Origin: Sphingomonas nostoxanthinifaciens
Lineage (GTDB): Bacteria; Pseudomonadota; Alphaproteobacteria; Sphingomonadales; Sphingomonadaceae
Direction of reading: 5' to 3'
DNA: 64,000 nucleotides
NCBI RefSeq assembly: GCF_019930585.1
Contig: NZ_CP082839.1
Coordinates: 620,001 to 684,000, forward strand
The notes under the pieces: model-generated
What the model saw: only the letters and a program-made list of their open reading frames with translations
Told to the model about the DNA's origin: nothing
Database searches by the model: none
Part shown: piece by piece, positions 1 through 9,055 of the stretch
Layout of the letters: each line of letters starts with the position of its first letter
How positions within the stretch are numbered: the first letter of the stretch is position 1
Program-made: the position numbers and the translations under genes

Positions 1-1
1 C

Positions 2-1525
2 CATCCGCAGACGATGCGCTGCGCCGGCCGCGATGCCCGCCTGATCGATGCCCGCGTGCGCGAGGACAAGACCGCCAACGCTCTATTCCTCGACGTGCTC
101 GCCTCGCCGCGCGATCCCGAGCGGGTGCTGCGCTGGATGAACGAGGCGGGCGTGTTCGGCCGCTTCGTGCCCGACTTCGGCCGCGTCGTCGCGCAGATGC
201 AGTTCGACATGTACCATCACTATACGGTCGACGAGCATACGCTCCACGCGATCGGCCTGCTGGCGCGGATCGAGAAAGGCGAGCTTGAGGCCGATCATCC
301 GCTGGCGAGCGGGATGTTCAAGCAGATCGCCTCGCGCCGCGCGCTCTACGTCGCGGTACTGCTGCACGACATCGCCAAGGGGCGCGGCGGCGACCATTCG
401 ATCCTCGGCGCCGAGATCGCCGAGCGGCTATGCCCGCGCTTCGGCATGACCGCCGCCGAGACCGACACGGTCGCGTGGCTGGTGCGCTACCACCTGCTGA
501 TGTCGGCAACCGCGTTCAAGCGCGACCTGTCGGACTTCAAGACCGTGCTGGACTTTGCCGAGGTGGTGCAGAGCCCCGAGCGGCTGCGCCTGCTGCTGGT
601 GCTGACGATCGTCGACATCCGTGCGGTCGGCCCCGGCGTGTGGAACGGCTGGAAGCGCCAGTTGCTGTGCGATCTTTACGCCGCCGCCGAGGAGGTACTA
701 CGGCTCGGCCACAAACAGCGCGGGCGCGGCGAGCGGATCGCGCTCAAGCGCGCCGAGCTGGCGGTCGAGCTCGGCTGGAGCCGCACCCGCTTCGAGGCCC
801 ATGCCGAGCGCTTTCCCGACAGCTATTGGGTGTCGGAGGGCGTCGACATATTGGAACGTAACGCCCGGTTGATCGCGGCGGCGGATGCCGGGCACAAGCC
901 GCTGTCGATCGCGGCGCAGGCCGATACGCAGCGCGGCGCGACGCTCGTCAGCATCTATGCCGGCGATCATCCCGGCCTGTTCTATCGCATCGCCGGCGCG
1001 ATCGCGCTCGCCGGCGGCAACATCATCGACGCGCGCATCCACACGACGCGCGACGGCATGGCGATCGACAATTTCCTGGTGCAGGATCCGTTCGGCCACG
1101 CGTTCGACGATCCCGATCGTCTGCGCCGGCTCACCCAGACGATCGAGGATTCGCTCGCCGCGCGCGGGCAGATGGCGGCGCGCCTCGCCGCCAAGCCGCC
1201 GCCGCGCACCCGCGCGCACGCCTTCGAGGTGGTGCCGAACGTGCTGATCGATAACCACGCCTCCAACCGCTACACGGTGGTAGAGGTGAATGCAGGCGAC
1301 CGGCCGGCGCTGCTGCATGCGCTCGCTTATGCGTTGTTCCAGGCGAAGGTGACGATCCACTCGGCGCACATCGCCACCTATGGCGAGCGCGCGGTCGACG
1401 TCTTCTATGTGACCGATCTGCTGGGCGACAAGATTGAGAGCGCCGCGCGGCTGCGCACGCTGGAGCGGCTGCTGCTGGCGGCGGCCGGCGATGCGGCGGC
1501 GGAAGAGGCGCGCGCGGTCGCCTGA
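2..1525 (+). CDS. glnD: Bifunctional uridylyltransferase/uridylyl-removing enzyme GlnD, 3' part
   Basis: GlnD senses glutamine and uridylylates or deuridylylates the PII proteins, linking nitrogen status to glutamine synthetase. The reading frame is open from the window edge, so the start codon and the N-terminal nucleotidyltransferase domain lie upstream and about 500 C-terminal residues are seen. They hold an HD phosphohydrolase domain (a conserved HH region near HYTVDEHTLHA, then LLHDIAKG) that removes UMP, followed by two ACT domains (near SIYAGDHPGLF and VNAGDRPALLHALAYALF) that bind glutamine. The stop codon lies 2 bp from the end of the convergent ferredoxin gene. Identity is secure from the HD-ACT-ACT order. 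Confidence 0.95.
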   Translation, partial: HPQTMRCAGRDARLIDARVREDKTANALFLDVLASPRDPERVLRWMNEAGVFGRFVPDFGRVVAQMQFDMYHHYTVDEHTLHAIGLLARIEKGELEADHPLASGMFKQIASRRALYVAVLLHDIAKGRGGDHSILGAEIAERLCPRFGMTAAETDTVAWLVRYHLLMSATAFKRDLSDFKTVLDFAEVVQSPERLRLLLVLTIVDIRAVGPGVWNGWKRQLLCDLYAAAEEVLRLGHKQRGRGERIALKRAELAVELGWSRTRFEAHAERFPDSYWVSEGVDILERNARLIAAADAGHKPLSIAAQADTQRGATLVSIYAGDHPGLFYRIAGAIALAGGNIIDARIHTTRDGMAIDNFLVQDPFGHAFDDPDRLRRLTQTIEDSLAARGQMAARLAAKPPPRTRAHAFEVVPNVLIDNHASNRYTVVEVNAGDRPALLHALAYALFQAKVTIHSAHIATYGERAVDVFYVTDLLGDKIESAARLRTLERLLLAAAGDAAAEEARAVA

Positions 1526-1527
1526 GC

Positions 1528-1866
1528 CTATCTGCCCTGCATGTCGTGCGCACCGGGCGGGATGCGCACGGTGAGCTGGCCCAATCCTTCGTCCAGCCAG
1601 ATCTGGCAGGCGAGACGGCTGGTGCGGGTGACATGCGCGGCGAGGTCGAGCAGGTCGTCCTCGTCGGCGCTGGCGGGCGGCAGGCGATCGAAATCCTCGG
1701 GCGCGACGATCACGTGGCAGGTCGAGCAGGCCATCTGCCCCTCGCACGTCCCCTCCAGCGGCTGATCCGCCGCCTGCGCCACGTCGAGCAGGCGCTCGCC
1801 CGCGGGCGCCTCGACCGTGCGCGCGGGCGATCCGTCATGCCGCAGGAACCGCACCGTGACGCTCAT
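1528..1866 (-). CDS. [2Fe-2S] ferredoxin, adrenodoxin/Isc type
   Basis: A 112-residue soluble electron-transfer protein. The cluster ligands are visible as Cys41, Cys47, Cys50 and Cys87 (C-x5-C-x2-C-x36-C), the spacing of vertebrate-type and Isc ferredoxins. The chosen start, MSVTVRF, overlaps the stop of the upstream cysteine desulfurase as ATGA, so translation is probably coupled. As last gene of a set with two cysteine desulfurases it may supply electrons during Fe-S cluster assembly; that role is inferred from context. A redox partner for a P450 or dioxygenase is the main alternative. Confidence 0.9.
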   Translation of the reverse strand: MSVTVRFLRHDGSPARTVEAPAGERLLDVAQAADQPLEGTCEGQMACSTCHVIVAPEDFDRLPPASADEDDLLDLAAHVTRTSRLACQIWLDEGLGQLTVRIPPGAHDMQGR

Positions 1867-2984
1867 GCCCACTCCATCTGTCGCGCTGCGGCGGCGTTGA
1901 GCAAGGCGGCGGCGTCCGCCACCTCTTCCGCCGTCGTGTAGCGGCCGAAGCCGAGCCGAATCGAGCCGCGCGCCGCGCGATCGTCCAGCCCGATCGCGCG
2001 CAATACGTGGCTCGGCCGGCCCGAGCCGCTGGCGCAGGCCGATCCGGCGGAAAAGGCGACCTCGCGCACCTCGGAGATCAGCCGGCCGGCATCGAGCCCG
2101 TCGCGGCGCAGGTTGAGATTGCCCAGGTAGCGCGCGGTCGCGTCGCCGTTCAGCGCCCACTCGGGGCCGAACGCGGCACGTGCCTGCGCCGCCAGTGCGG
2201 CGACGTGGCGACGATCGGTCGCGCGCTGCGCGTCCGCCAGCGCGGCGGCGGCGCCGAAGCCGGCACAGAGCGCGGGCGACAAGGTGCCCGAGCGCAGCCC
2301 GCCCTCCTGCGCGCCGCCGTGGAGCAAGGGCGCCGGCGCGATGCCGTCGCGCAGCCACAGTGCGCCCACGCCCTTCGGGCCGTGGATCTTGTGCGCGGAG
2401 ATGGCGATCAGGTCGCACGCCGCGGTCGGGAGCGGCACGCGGCCATAGCCCTGCACCGCGTCGCAGAACATCACCGCGCCGACCGCGCGGGCGAGCGCGC
2501 CAAGCGCGCCGATCGGCTGGATCACCCCGATCTCGTTGTTGACGAGCATCGCCGCGACGAGCGTGGTGCGCGCGTCGATCGCCGCCGCCGCCGCGTCGAG
2601 ATCGACCAGCCCGCCGGCATCGACCGGCAGCACCACCAGCTCGCACCCCATCCGCTCCAGCCAGCGCGCGCTGTCGAGCACGCAGGCATGCTCGGTCGCG
2701 ATCGTCACCAGCTTGCGGCGCTCCGGCAGCGCATCGGCCATGATGCCCTTGATCGCCCAATTGGCCGCCTCGGTGGCGCCGCTGGTGAAGAGCAGGCGGC
2801 CGCCGTCGCCGAACGGTGCGGTGATCTGCGCGCGGGCATGCTCGACCGCTGCCGCCGCCTGCCGGCCGAGCTTGTGCGCCGAATGCGGATTGGCGAAGCC
2901 CGAATCGGTGCCGAGCCACGGCAGCATCGCTTCGCGCGCCTCGGGGGCGAGCGGGGTGGTCGCTTGATAGTCGAGATAGATCAT
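1863..2984 (-). CDS. Cysteine desulfurase (NifS/IscS family), second of a tandem pair
   Basis: A 373-residue PLP enzyme that removes sulfur from cysteine to give alanine and an enzyme persulfide for Fe-S cluster or thio-cofactor synthesis. Visible class V aminotransferase residues are His99 (ATEHA), Asp175 and Gln178 (CDAVQGYG), the PLP lysine Lys199 (SAHKIHGPKG) and the catalytic Cys317 in SAGSACASGSGRPS. The start at MIYLDYQATT gives the family N-terminus; in-frame sequence further upstream is antisense-like and out of family. It overlaps both neighbours by ATGA. It is clearly paralogous to the gene just upstream, and both look catalytically intact. Confidence 0.93.
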   Translation of the reverse strand: MIYLDYQATTPLAPEAREAMLPWLGTDSGFANPHSAHKLGRQAAAAVEHARAQITAPFGDGGRLLFTSGATEAANWAIKGIMADALPERRKLVTIATEHACVLDSARWLERMGCELVVLPVDAGGLVDLDAAAAAIDARTTLVAAMLVNNEIGVIQPIGALGALARAVGAVMFCDAVQGYGRVPLPTAACDLIAISAHKIHGPKGVGALWLRDGIAPAPLLHGGAQEGGLRSGTLSPALCAGFGAAAALADAQRATDRRHVAALAAQARAAFGPEWALNGDATARYLGNLNLRRDGLDAGRLISEVREVAFSAGSACASGSGRPSHVLRAIGLDDRAARGSIRLGFGRYTTAEEVADAAALLNAAAARQMEWA

Positions 2985-4018
2985 GCCGCCGCCCGCCGCG
3001 ATGCCAGCCGCGCATAGGCATCGATGAAGCGCGCGATCTCGCCGTCGCCGGTCTCGGGCGCGAGGCTGACGCGGATCACCTCGCGCGCCTCCGCCTCGTT
3101 CCATCCCATCGCGGTCAGCACGGCGCTCGGCCGCAGGCTGCCCGACGAACAGGCGCTGCCCGCCGAAACGGCGATCCCCGCCAGATCGAGCGCGATCAAC
3201 TGGGCGGCCGCCGCGACGCCGGGCAGGCGATAGGATGCGATCTCGGGCAGGCGCGGGCTCGCCTCGGCGACGATCGTGCCGCCGAGCGCGCGCACCGCCT
3301 CATCCAGACGCATCCGCAGGGCGGGCAGGTGGGCGCGGCTGCCACGCGTCTCCAATGCAGCGGCGAAGCCGAGCGCCGCCGGCACATTCTCGGTGCCGCC
3401 GCGATAGCCCTGCTCCTGTCCGCCGGTCGGGCGCAGCAAAGCAAGATCGCGCACCAGCAGCGCGCCGATCCCCGGCGGCCCGCCGAGCTTGTGCGCCGAG
3501 ACCACGATCAGGTCGGCGTCGGGCAGCGGCAGCTTGCCGGCCGATTGCGCGGCGTCGGCAAGCCATGCGCCGCCGCGCGCGCGGATCGCATCGCCGATAT
3601 CGGGCTGGATCACGCCGGTCTCGCTATTGGCGGTCTGCACGGCGACGAGGGCGCACTCCGGGCTCGCGCCGATGTCGATCAGGCCAGCCGGATCCGCGGG
3701 CAGCACGGTCGCGTCGGGCGCCGCGCGTCGCACCGCGTCATGCTCGGTCGCGCCGATCGCGCGTGCCGGCAGCGCGGCGCGGCCGAGCGCGAGGCCGAGC
3801 GCCTCGCTCGCACCGCTGGTGAAGATCAGGTGATGCGGCCAGTCGAGCGCCGCCTTGATCCGCGTGCGCGCGCCCTCCAGCGCTGCCCGTGCTGCACGGC
3901 CGCCGGCGTGCGGGCTCGACGGATTTGCCCAGTGCGCCAGCGCCTCGGCCATCGCCATCCGCGCCGCGGGCAGCACGGGCGTGGTCGCGGCATGATCGAG
4001 ATAGATATGGTCGGTCAC
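2981..4018 (-). CDS. Cysteine desulfurase family protein, first of a tandem pair
   Basis: A 345-residue class V aminotransferase-fold protein, shorter than typical IscS (about 400). It keeps the N-terminal IYLDHAATTP signature, His93 (ATEHD), the PLP lysine Lys177 (SAHKLGGPPG) and the persulfide cysteine Cys290 in SAGSACSSGSLRPS. It heads the gene set desulfurase-desulfurase-ferredoxin, joined to the next gene by an ATGA overlap. The two paralogues may have split duties, one for Fe-S assembly and one for tRNA thiolation or another sulfur acceptor; nothing in the sequence decides this. A divergent alpha/beta hydrolase gene lies 109 bp away. Confidence 0.92.
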   Translation of the reverse strand: MTDHIYLDHAATTPVLPAARMAMAEALAHWANPSSPHAGGRAARAALEGARTRIKAALDWPHHLIFTSGASEALGLALGRAALPARAIGATEHDAVRRAAPDATVLPADPAGLIDIGASPECALVAVQTANSETGVIQPDIGDAIRARGGAWLADAAQSAGKLPLPDADLIVVSAHKLGGPPGIGALLVRDLALLRPTGGQEQGYRGGTENVPAALGFAAALETRGSRAHLPALRMRLDEAVRALGGTIVAEASPRLPEIASYRLPGVAAAAQLIALDLAGIAVSAGSACSSGSLRPSAVLTAMGWNEAEAREVIRVSLAPETGDGEIARFIDAYARLASRRAAA

Positions 4019-4042
4019 GGTGAGGCGGACTGTTCCCGGTGA

Positions 4043-4072
4043 TTGCGCGTGACCGCGCTGGCCCTATATAGG
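4043..4072 (+). promoter_or_regulatory. Putative sigma-70-type promoter for the alpha/beta hydrolase gene
   Basis: A TTGCGC hexamer at 4043-4048 is followed after 16-18 bp by TATATAGG (4065-4072), a good -10 in this GC-rich context. It lies in the divergent gap about 55 bp before the hydrolase start. The near-palindromic TATATA could also serve the opposite strand. Confidence 0.45.
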
Positions 4073-4127
4073 CGCGCGACCGCGTCCGTCCCAAGAGGGC
4101 GGATGTTCTTTAGTTTCTGCGAGGCCC

Positions 4128-4769
4128 ATGCCCGACGTCATTTTTCCCGGCCCCGAGGGCCGTCTCGAAGGCCGCTTCCAGCCCGGTCCGCGCCCGCGCG
4201 CACCCGTTGCGATGATTCTCCATCCGCATCCGCAGGCGGGCGGCACGATGAACAACCGCATCGTCCAGTCGCTGTACCAGACGTTCGTCAAGCGCGGCTT
4301 CGCCACGCTCCGCTTCAATTTCCGCGGAGTGGGAAAGAGCCAGGGCGTGTTCGACAATGGCGTGGGCGAGCTTTCCGACGCTGCCTCGGCGCTCGACTGG
4401 GTCCAATCGATCCATGCCGAAGCGCAGACGACGTGGATCGCCGGCTTTTCGTTCGGGGCGTGGATCGGCATGCAATTGCTGATGCGCCGGCCGGAGATCA
4501 AGGGCTTCATCTCGATCGCGCCACCCGCAAACCTCTACGATTTCACGTTTCTTGCGCCATGCCCGTCGTCGGGCATCATCATCCAGGGCGAGGGTGACGA
4601 GGTGGCGACGCCGGCCGCCACGCAGAAGCTGGTCGATAAGCTGCGCACCCAGCGGCACATCACGATCCACCACGATACCATCCCGAAGGCGAACCACTTC
4701 TTCGAGCATGAAATGCCCGAGCTGATGACGTCGGTGGACAATTATCTGGACATGCGGCTCAAGGGCTAA
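4128..4769 (+). CDS. Alpha/beta hydrolase, YfhR/CocE-like small family
   Basis: A 213-residue cytoplasmic serine hydrolase with no signal peptide. It shows an early HPHPQAGGTMNN segment (residues 32-43), the oxyanion region RFNFRGVGKS, the nucleophile elbow G-F-S108-F-G, Asp157 in GEGDE and His190 in KANHFF, a complete catalytic triad. This family is widespread in Alphaproteobacteria and often lies near Fe-S assembly genes, as here beside two desulfurases; the substrate is unknown. Hydrolase chemistry is supported, the physiological role is not. Confidence 0.85.
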   Translation: MPDVIFPGPEGRLEGRFQPGPRPRAPVAMILHPHPQAGGTMNNRIVQSLYQTFVKRGFATLRFNFRGVGKSQGVFDNGVGELSDAASALDWVQSIHAEAQTTWIAGFSFGAWIGMQLLMRRPEIKGFISIAPPANLYDFTFLAPCPSSGIIIQGEGDEVATPAATQKLVDKLRTQRHITIHHDTIPKANHFFEHEMPELMTSVDNYLDMRLKG

Positions 4770-4857
4770 GGTCTTAGACGGGCAGGTCTCGGCTCGACAT
4801 CTCCGCCGAGCAGGGTAGGGGGCGGGTGGAACCCACAACCAAGAGGTCACCCCCCTA

Positions 4858-6315
4858 GTGTCCACCAAAATGGCACCCCGCAGCCGCAAGGTCCGCGTGC
4901 TGGCGACGCTCGGCCCCGCATCGAGCACGCCGGAGATGATCCGCAAGCTGTTCCTGGCGGGCGCGGACGCGTTTCGCATCAACATGAGCCACGGCGCGCA
5001 TGCCGACAAGGTGCCGCTGGTCGTGGCAATCCGCGCGCTGGAGGAAGAACTCGGCCGCGCGACCACGATCCTGTTCGACCTGCAGGGGCCGAAGCTGCGC
5101 GTCGGCAAGTTCGCCGACGGCAAGGTGATGCTGGAAACCGGCGCGCCATTCGTGCTCGATCGCTCGCCCGAGCCGGGTGACGCGACCCGCGTCGAACTGC
5201 CCCACCGCGAGATTTTCGAGGCGCTGGAGGTCGGTGCGCGCCTGCTGCTGGACGACGGCAAGCTGGTGCTGCGTGTGCTCGCGGTCGCGCCCGATCGCGT
5301 CGAGACGATCGTCGAGGTCGGCGGCGCGCTGTCGAACAACAAGGGCCTCAACGTGCCCGACGTGGTCGTGCCGATGGCGGCGCTGACCGAAAAGGACCGC
5401 GCCGACCTGACGTTCGCGCTGGAGCAGGGCGCGGACTGGATCGCGCTCTCGTTCGTGCAGCGGCCCGAGGACGTCGCCGAAGCTAAGAAGCTGATCGGCG
5501 GCAAGGCGGCCGTGCTGGCGAAGATCGAAAAGCCGGCGGCGGTCGAGCGGCTGGAGGAAATCCTCGAGCTGGCCGACGGCGTTATGGTCGCGCGCGGCGA
5601 CCTGGGCGTCGAACTGCCGCCGCAGCGCGTGCCGATCGTGCAGAAGCGCATCGTCGCCACCGCGCGTCGCATGGGCCGGCCGGTCGTGGTCGCGACCCAG
5701 ATGCTCGAATCGATGATCCAGGCGCCGACGCCAACGCGCGCGGAGGTGTCCGACGTCGCCACCGCGATCTATGACGGCGCCGACGCGGTGATGCTCTCGG
5801 CCGAGAGCGCCGCGGGCGCGTGGCCCGAGGAAGCGGTGGCGATGATGGATCGCATCGCGGTCTCGGTCGAGAACGATCCGGGCTATACCGCGCGGCTGCA
5901 CTTCACCGAGACGCTGCCCGATCCCACCACCGCCGATGCGCTCAGCCAGAGCGCGCGCAGCATCGCCGACACGATCTCAGCCAAGGCGATCATCTGCTTC
6001 ACCCTCTCGGGCTCGTCGTCACGCCGGATCGCGCGCGACCGGCCGTCGGCGCCGATCCTCGTGCTGACGCCGAAGCTGGAGACGGCACGCCGCGTCGGCC
6101 TGCTGTGGGGTGCGCATGCGGTGCGGACCAAGGATGTGGCGAACTTCGAGGAGATGGTCGCCAAGGCGCGGCGGATGGCTATGCGCCATCAGCTGGCCGA
6201 GGCGGGCGACCGGATCATCATCATGGCGGGCGTGCCGTTCGGGACGCCGGGCTCGACCAACGTGATCCACGTCCAACGCCTGACCGGCCGCGAGCTCGAG
6301 GGCTACGACGAATAG
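4858..6315 (+). CDS. pyk: Pyruvate kinase
   Basis: Catalyses phosphoenolpyruvate + ADP to pyruvate + ATP, the last step of glycolysis and of the Entner-Doudoroff route used by sphingomonads. The 485-residue protein has the (beta/alpha)8 barrel signatures RKVRVLATLGPAS and INMSHG, the catalytic lysine region LAKIEKPAAVERLEEI, MVARGDLGVELP and VVATQMLESMI, then a C-terminal allosteric domain ending in GTPGSTNVIHV. The GTG start is chosen because a purine-rich AAGAGG lies 11 bp upstream; an ATG four codons downstream (4870) is possible. A short inverted repeat (CTCGGC/GCCGAG, 4788-4810) sits in the upstream gap. Confidence 0.95.
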   Translation: MSTKMAPRSRKVRVLATLGPASSTPEMIRKLFLAGADAFRINMSHGAHADKVPLVVAIRALEEELGRATTILFDLQGPKLRVGKFADGKVMLETGAPFVLDRSPEPGDATRVELPHREIFEALEVGARLLLDDGKLVLRVLAVAPDRVETIVEVGGALSNNKGLNVPDVVVPMAALTEKDRADLTFALEQGADWIALSFVQRPEDVAEAKKLIGGKAAVLAKIEKPAAVERLEEILELADGVMVARGDLGVELPPQRVPIVQKRIVATARRMGRPVVVATQMLESMIQAPTPTRAEVSDVATAIYDGADAVMLSAESAAGAWPEEAVAMMDRIAVSVENDPGYTARLHFTETLPDPTTADALSQSARSIADTISAKAIICFTLSGSSSRRIARDRPSAPILVLTPKLETARRVGLLWGAHAVRTKDVANFEEMVAKARRMAMRHQLAEAGDRIIIMAGVPFGTPGSTNVIHVQRLTGRELEGYDE

Positions 6316-6337
6316 GGCGCGTCGTCGCTTACGCTTT

Positions 6338-6437
6338 CCCCGTCATGCCGGACTTGTTCCGGCATCCACGGTCCGGGGCTCCGGTGCGCTGAGGGAGTGC
6401 CGCGCGGTGGACCCCGGAACAAGTCCGGGGTGACGGG
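6338..6437. repeat. Bipartite palindromic intergenic repeat, copy A
   Basis: Two arms, each able to fold alone (ATGCCGGA-cttgt-TCCGGCAT and ACCCCGGA-acaag-TCCGGGGT), lie in inverted orientation so the whole element is also one long imperfect hairpin. The outer flanks read CGTC...GACG and the inner flanks CCA...TGG, as in copies B and D of this window. It fills most of the gap between pyk and rpmJ. Confidence 0.75.
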
Positions 6438-6479
6438 AGGGGGCGAGAAAACTCCGCCGGGCCACATCCGCCGGACACG

Positions 6480-6510
6480 ACAAAATGGCCGCGTGGTTGC
6501 CCACGCGGCC
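6480..6510 (-). terminator. Rho-independent terminator of rpmJ
   Basis: On the minus strand a perfect 10-bp stem GGCCGCGTGG/CCACGCGGCC closes a GCAA tetraloop and is followed by ATTTTGT. It begins 24 bp after the rpmJ stop. Confidence 0.75.
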
Positions 6511-6533
6511 GTTCGTGTTCGACTAAAGCCGGA

Positions 6534-6659
6534 TCAGCCCTGGCGGGCTTTGAAGCGGCGGTTGGTCTTGTTGATGACGTAGGTGCGGCCACGGCGACGG
6601 ATCACGCGATTGTCGCGATGGCGGTCCTTGAGCGACTTCAGCGAATTGCGGATCTTCAT
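6534..6659 (-). CDS. rpmJ: 50S ribosomal protein bL36
   Basis: A 41-residue, strongly basic ribosomal protein of the large subunit. It reads [17 protein letters not shown], then [18 protein letters not shown], the alphaproteobacterial bL36 form that lacks the zinc-binding cysteines of the C+ paralogue. Its length matches the family. An AGAAAG stretch precedes the start. It is a single-gene unit closed by its own terminator. Confidence 0.95.
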   Translation of the reverse strand: MKIRNSLKSLKDRHRDNRVIRRRGRTYVINKTNRRFKARQG

Positions 6660-6746
6660 GACGAACGCCCGGTCTTTCTAAATCTTGTGGTGTCGAAAAG
6701 AGCGGCCCGCTTAAGCAGGCGCGCGCGGTGAGTCAAGGCGTGGTGC

Positions 6747-8906
6747 CTATTTCAGCTTCACGCCCAGAACCTTCTTGGGCGCGGCCTGCTTCTGCTCGTC
6801 GGCGGTCTGGCCATTGCCGACGTCCTTGCGCGCCTTGCCCTTGTCGGTGCGCTGGGCCGCGGCGTCGGCGCCCGCCAGCACCGGGCCGCACGCTGCCGCC
6901 TTGGCATCGCCCGGGTCGACGAAGGCGGCCAGCGCCGCCACCGGCGTCGCGACCACGCCCAGCGCCACGCTCGCGCCGACACGCGCCAGCAGCTGCGGCG
7001 TGATGATCTGGATGCCGGGCTGGGCGAAGTGGCCGGTGATCCCGACCGGCGACTGTGCCGAGAACAGGCTGATCTTCTTCGCGTCGGCGCGGAACAGCAG
7101 GTTGAGTGATTCGTCGCGGAAGCTGAAACCGCCCTTCGAGGTCATCACGTTCTTGCTGGTGTCGATCAGCACCGGGTCCGCCGCCGCGATGCCGTCGCGC
7201 ACGGTGAAGCCGATCAGCCCGCAATTGATCTGCACCGGCTCCTTCAGCTTCTTCTGGAACATGCGCTGGACGAACGTGCCGATGTCGAACTCGGACAGCT
7301 GGGTGTAGCTGGTCCAGAAGGTGCCGCGCGGCAGGATCACCGCGATGCGCCCGTTCGACGTCGCGAGGCTCTTGCGCACCGTGTCGCCGATGCCGTGCAT
7401 CTGGATGCGCGCCTTGATTGTGCCGGTGGTGCCCGACTGGCTCACCCCGAAGCGGGCGAGCAGATTGCCCATCGGCGTCGGCGACATGCGGATATCGGTG
7501 TCGGTCACCACCGCCGGGCCACGCGCATTGATCGCGATCACCGAGGTGACATGGCCGCCCGCCATGTCGAAATCGAGCGGCTGAATCTGCAGCAGCGAGT
7601 GGTCGAGCGTCAGCCCCAGCACGATGTTGGAGACCGGGATGAACGGCTGGCGGATATCGGCGATGCGATATTTCACGTCGGCGTCGAACGTCTTGATCGC
7701 ATCGATGCGCAGCGGCGCGTCGGGCAGGATGCGCGGCACGCCGTCGCTCTTGTGCTGGGTCGTCGCGGCGGCGGTCGCGCCCTTGGTCGCGAGCGTGTTC
7801 GGATTGTAGCCGACGAACGGCCCGATATCGATCATGTCGACCAGCCGCGACGACAGATCGGCGGTGAGCTTCATCCGCGCCTGCGGGTCGTTGGCGGGCG
7901 GCACCGCCACGCTCAGCGCGCCGGCAATGTCGCTATTGCCATAGGCACCCACCAGCTTGGTGAAGCGGTAGTCGTTGCCCTGCTTGGTCAGGTGCCCGCG
8001 GATGCGATAGGCGCGCGTATCGGGCACGGCGATGCCGGCGAGATCGAACAGGTTGCGCAGATTTTGGCCGCGCACCGCGACTGCGAGGTCGGCACCCTCG
8101 ATAACGGTCGCGCCCGGCAGCGTGCCGCTGACGTCGACATGGCTGTGGACCGCATCGGCGTGCAGCTCGAACTGGTTCTTGCCGCCCGCGATCAGCTGGT
8201 TGGGCGATGTCTGCGCGCCCGACAAGGTGAAGGGCGTGCCGCGCGCGGTGCCGGTGCCGGTGAAGCGGATCGCATTGTCGACGCGGTTGTTGCTGGCGTC
8301 GACCGACTTGAACGCGATATCGGCCGACAGCTTCATCGCCGGATCGCGATAGCGCAACGTCGTGCCGTCGACGGCGGCACGCTCGATCAGCGGGATCTGG
8401 AACGGCTTGCCCTCGATGCTGAAGGTCCACGTGTTGCGCTTGTGCGCCGGATCCCATTCGAGATCGGCGGCGCCGTTGACGAGGTTGATCCAACTCACCC
8501 GGCGCTGGCTGCCGAAGATCAGCGACAGCGTGTCGATCCGCGTATCGATTAGGGTCGACGAAAACAGGTTCGGCTTGGTCGCCCAATCGGGATTGGAAAC
8601 GGTCAGCCCCTCGGCCAGAAACTTGGTCGCGATCGGGTCGAAGTAGAAATTGAAGTCGCCCGCCACGCGCACCGATCGGCCGCTCTGGCTGGAGGCGATC
8701 CGCTCGAAAGTGTGCTTCAGGAAGCGGCCCTTCGTGACGAACAGGATGAACCATGCCAGGAAAATCAACCCGATCAGGGTTGTGAGCACGCCGATGACCG
8801 AGGCGAGCGCGGTCGTCGCGGCATCGCGCCGGCGCGGATCCCGCGGGGCTGGGTGGCGGGGGGATACGATCCCCGGTTCGGCGGTGGATGCATCGGCCAT
8901 GGGCAT
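6747..8906 (-). CDS. AsmA-family membrane-anchored protein
   Basis: A 719-residue protein with one N-terminal membrane segment (about residues 31-58, LASVIGVLTTLIGLIFLAWF) after a short cytoplasmic tail, then a long periplasmic region with the AsmA-like N-terminal pattern (GRFLKHTFERIAS, GDFNFYFDPIATKFLAEGL, VSNPDWA) and a C-terminal AsmA_2-type domain. Family members are bridge-like or outer-membrane-assembly proteins involved in envelope lipid homeostasis; the role here is inferred from that. The tail (last 50 residues) is Lys/Ala/Gln rich and low complexity. A second start at 8900 (MADAST) is possible. Divergent from rpmI. Confidence 0.85.
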   Translation of the reverse strand: MPMADASTAEPGIVSPRHPAPRDPRRRDAATTALASVIGVLTTLIGLIFLAWFILFVTKGRFLKHTFERIASSQSGRSVRVAGDFNFYFDPIATKFLAEGLTVSNPDWATKPNLFSSTLIDTRIDTLSLIFGSQRRVSWINLVNGAADLEWDPAHKRNTWTFSIEGKPFQIPLIERAAVDGTTLRYRDPAMKLSADIAFKSVDASNNRVDNAIRFTGTGTARGTPFTLSGAQTSPNQLIAGGKNQFELHADAVHSHVDVSGTLPGATVIEGADLAVAVRGQNLRNLFDLAGIAVPDTRAYRIRGHLTKQGNDYRFTKLVGAYGNSDIAGALSVAVPPANDPQARMKLTADLSSRLVDMIDIGPFVGYNPNTLATKGATAAATTQHKSDGVPRILPDAPLRIDAIKTFDADVKYRIADIRQPFIPVSNIVLGLTLDHSLLQIQPLDFDMAGGHVTSVIAINARGPAVVTDTDIRMSPTPMGNLLARFGVSQSGTTGTIKARIQMHGIGDTVRKSLATSNGRIAVILPRGTFWTSYTQLSEFDIGTFVQRMFQKKLKEPVQINCGLIGFTVRDGIAAADPVLIDTSKNVMTSKGGFSFRDESLNLLFRADAKKISLFSAQSPVGITGHFAQPGIQIITPQLLARVGASVALGVVATPVAALAAFVDPGDAKAAACGPVLAGADAAAQRTDKGKARKDVGNGQTADEQKQAAPKKVLGVKLK

Positions 8907-8941
8907 TTCAACCCCCGCCGATCGGCCCAGTTCCGCAACGG

Positions 8942-8970
8942 TTGCAAAGCCGGGGCGACTTGCCTATAGG
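8942..8970 (+). promoter_or_regulatory. Putative promoter of rpmI-rplT
   Basis: TTGCAA (8942-8947), a 17-bp spacer, then TATAGG (8965-8970). It lies 85 bp before rpmI, leaving room for a leader that could carry L20-mediated autoregulation, although I see no clear L20-binding structure. Divergent gap with the AsmA-like gene. Confidence 0.55.
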
Positions 8971-9055
8971 CCCCCGCTTCCGCGATTAGAGGGAACTGCC
9001 CGGCCGGTATGGGCTGCCGTGGCCGTTTGTGATCGCCCTGGATAAGGAGACGAAA

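Noticed and set aside
1528..3021. An apparent 497-residue fusion of a cysteine desulfurase frame to ferredoxin
   Set aside because: The first part is the wrong frame of the desulfurase gene; only the last 112 residues are real, starting at an ATGA overlap. No frameshift is needed.
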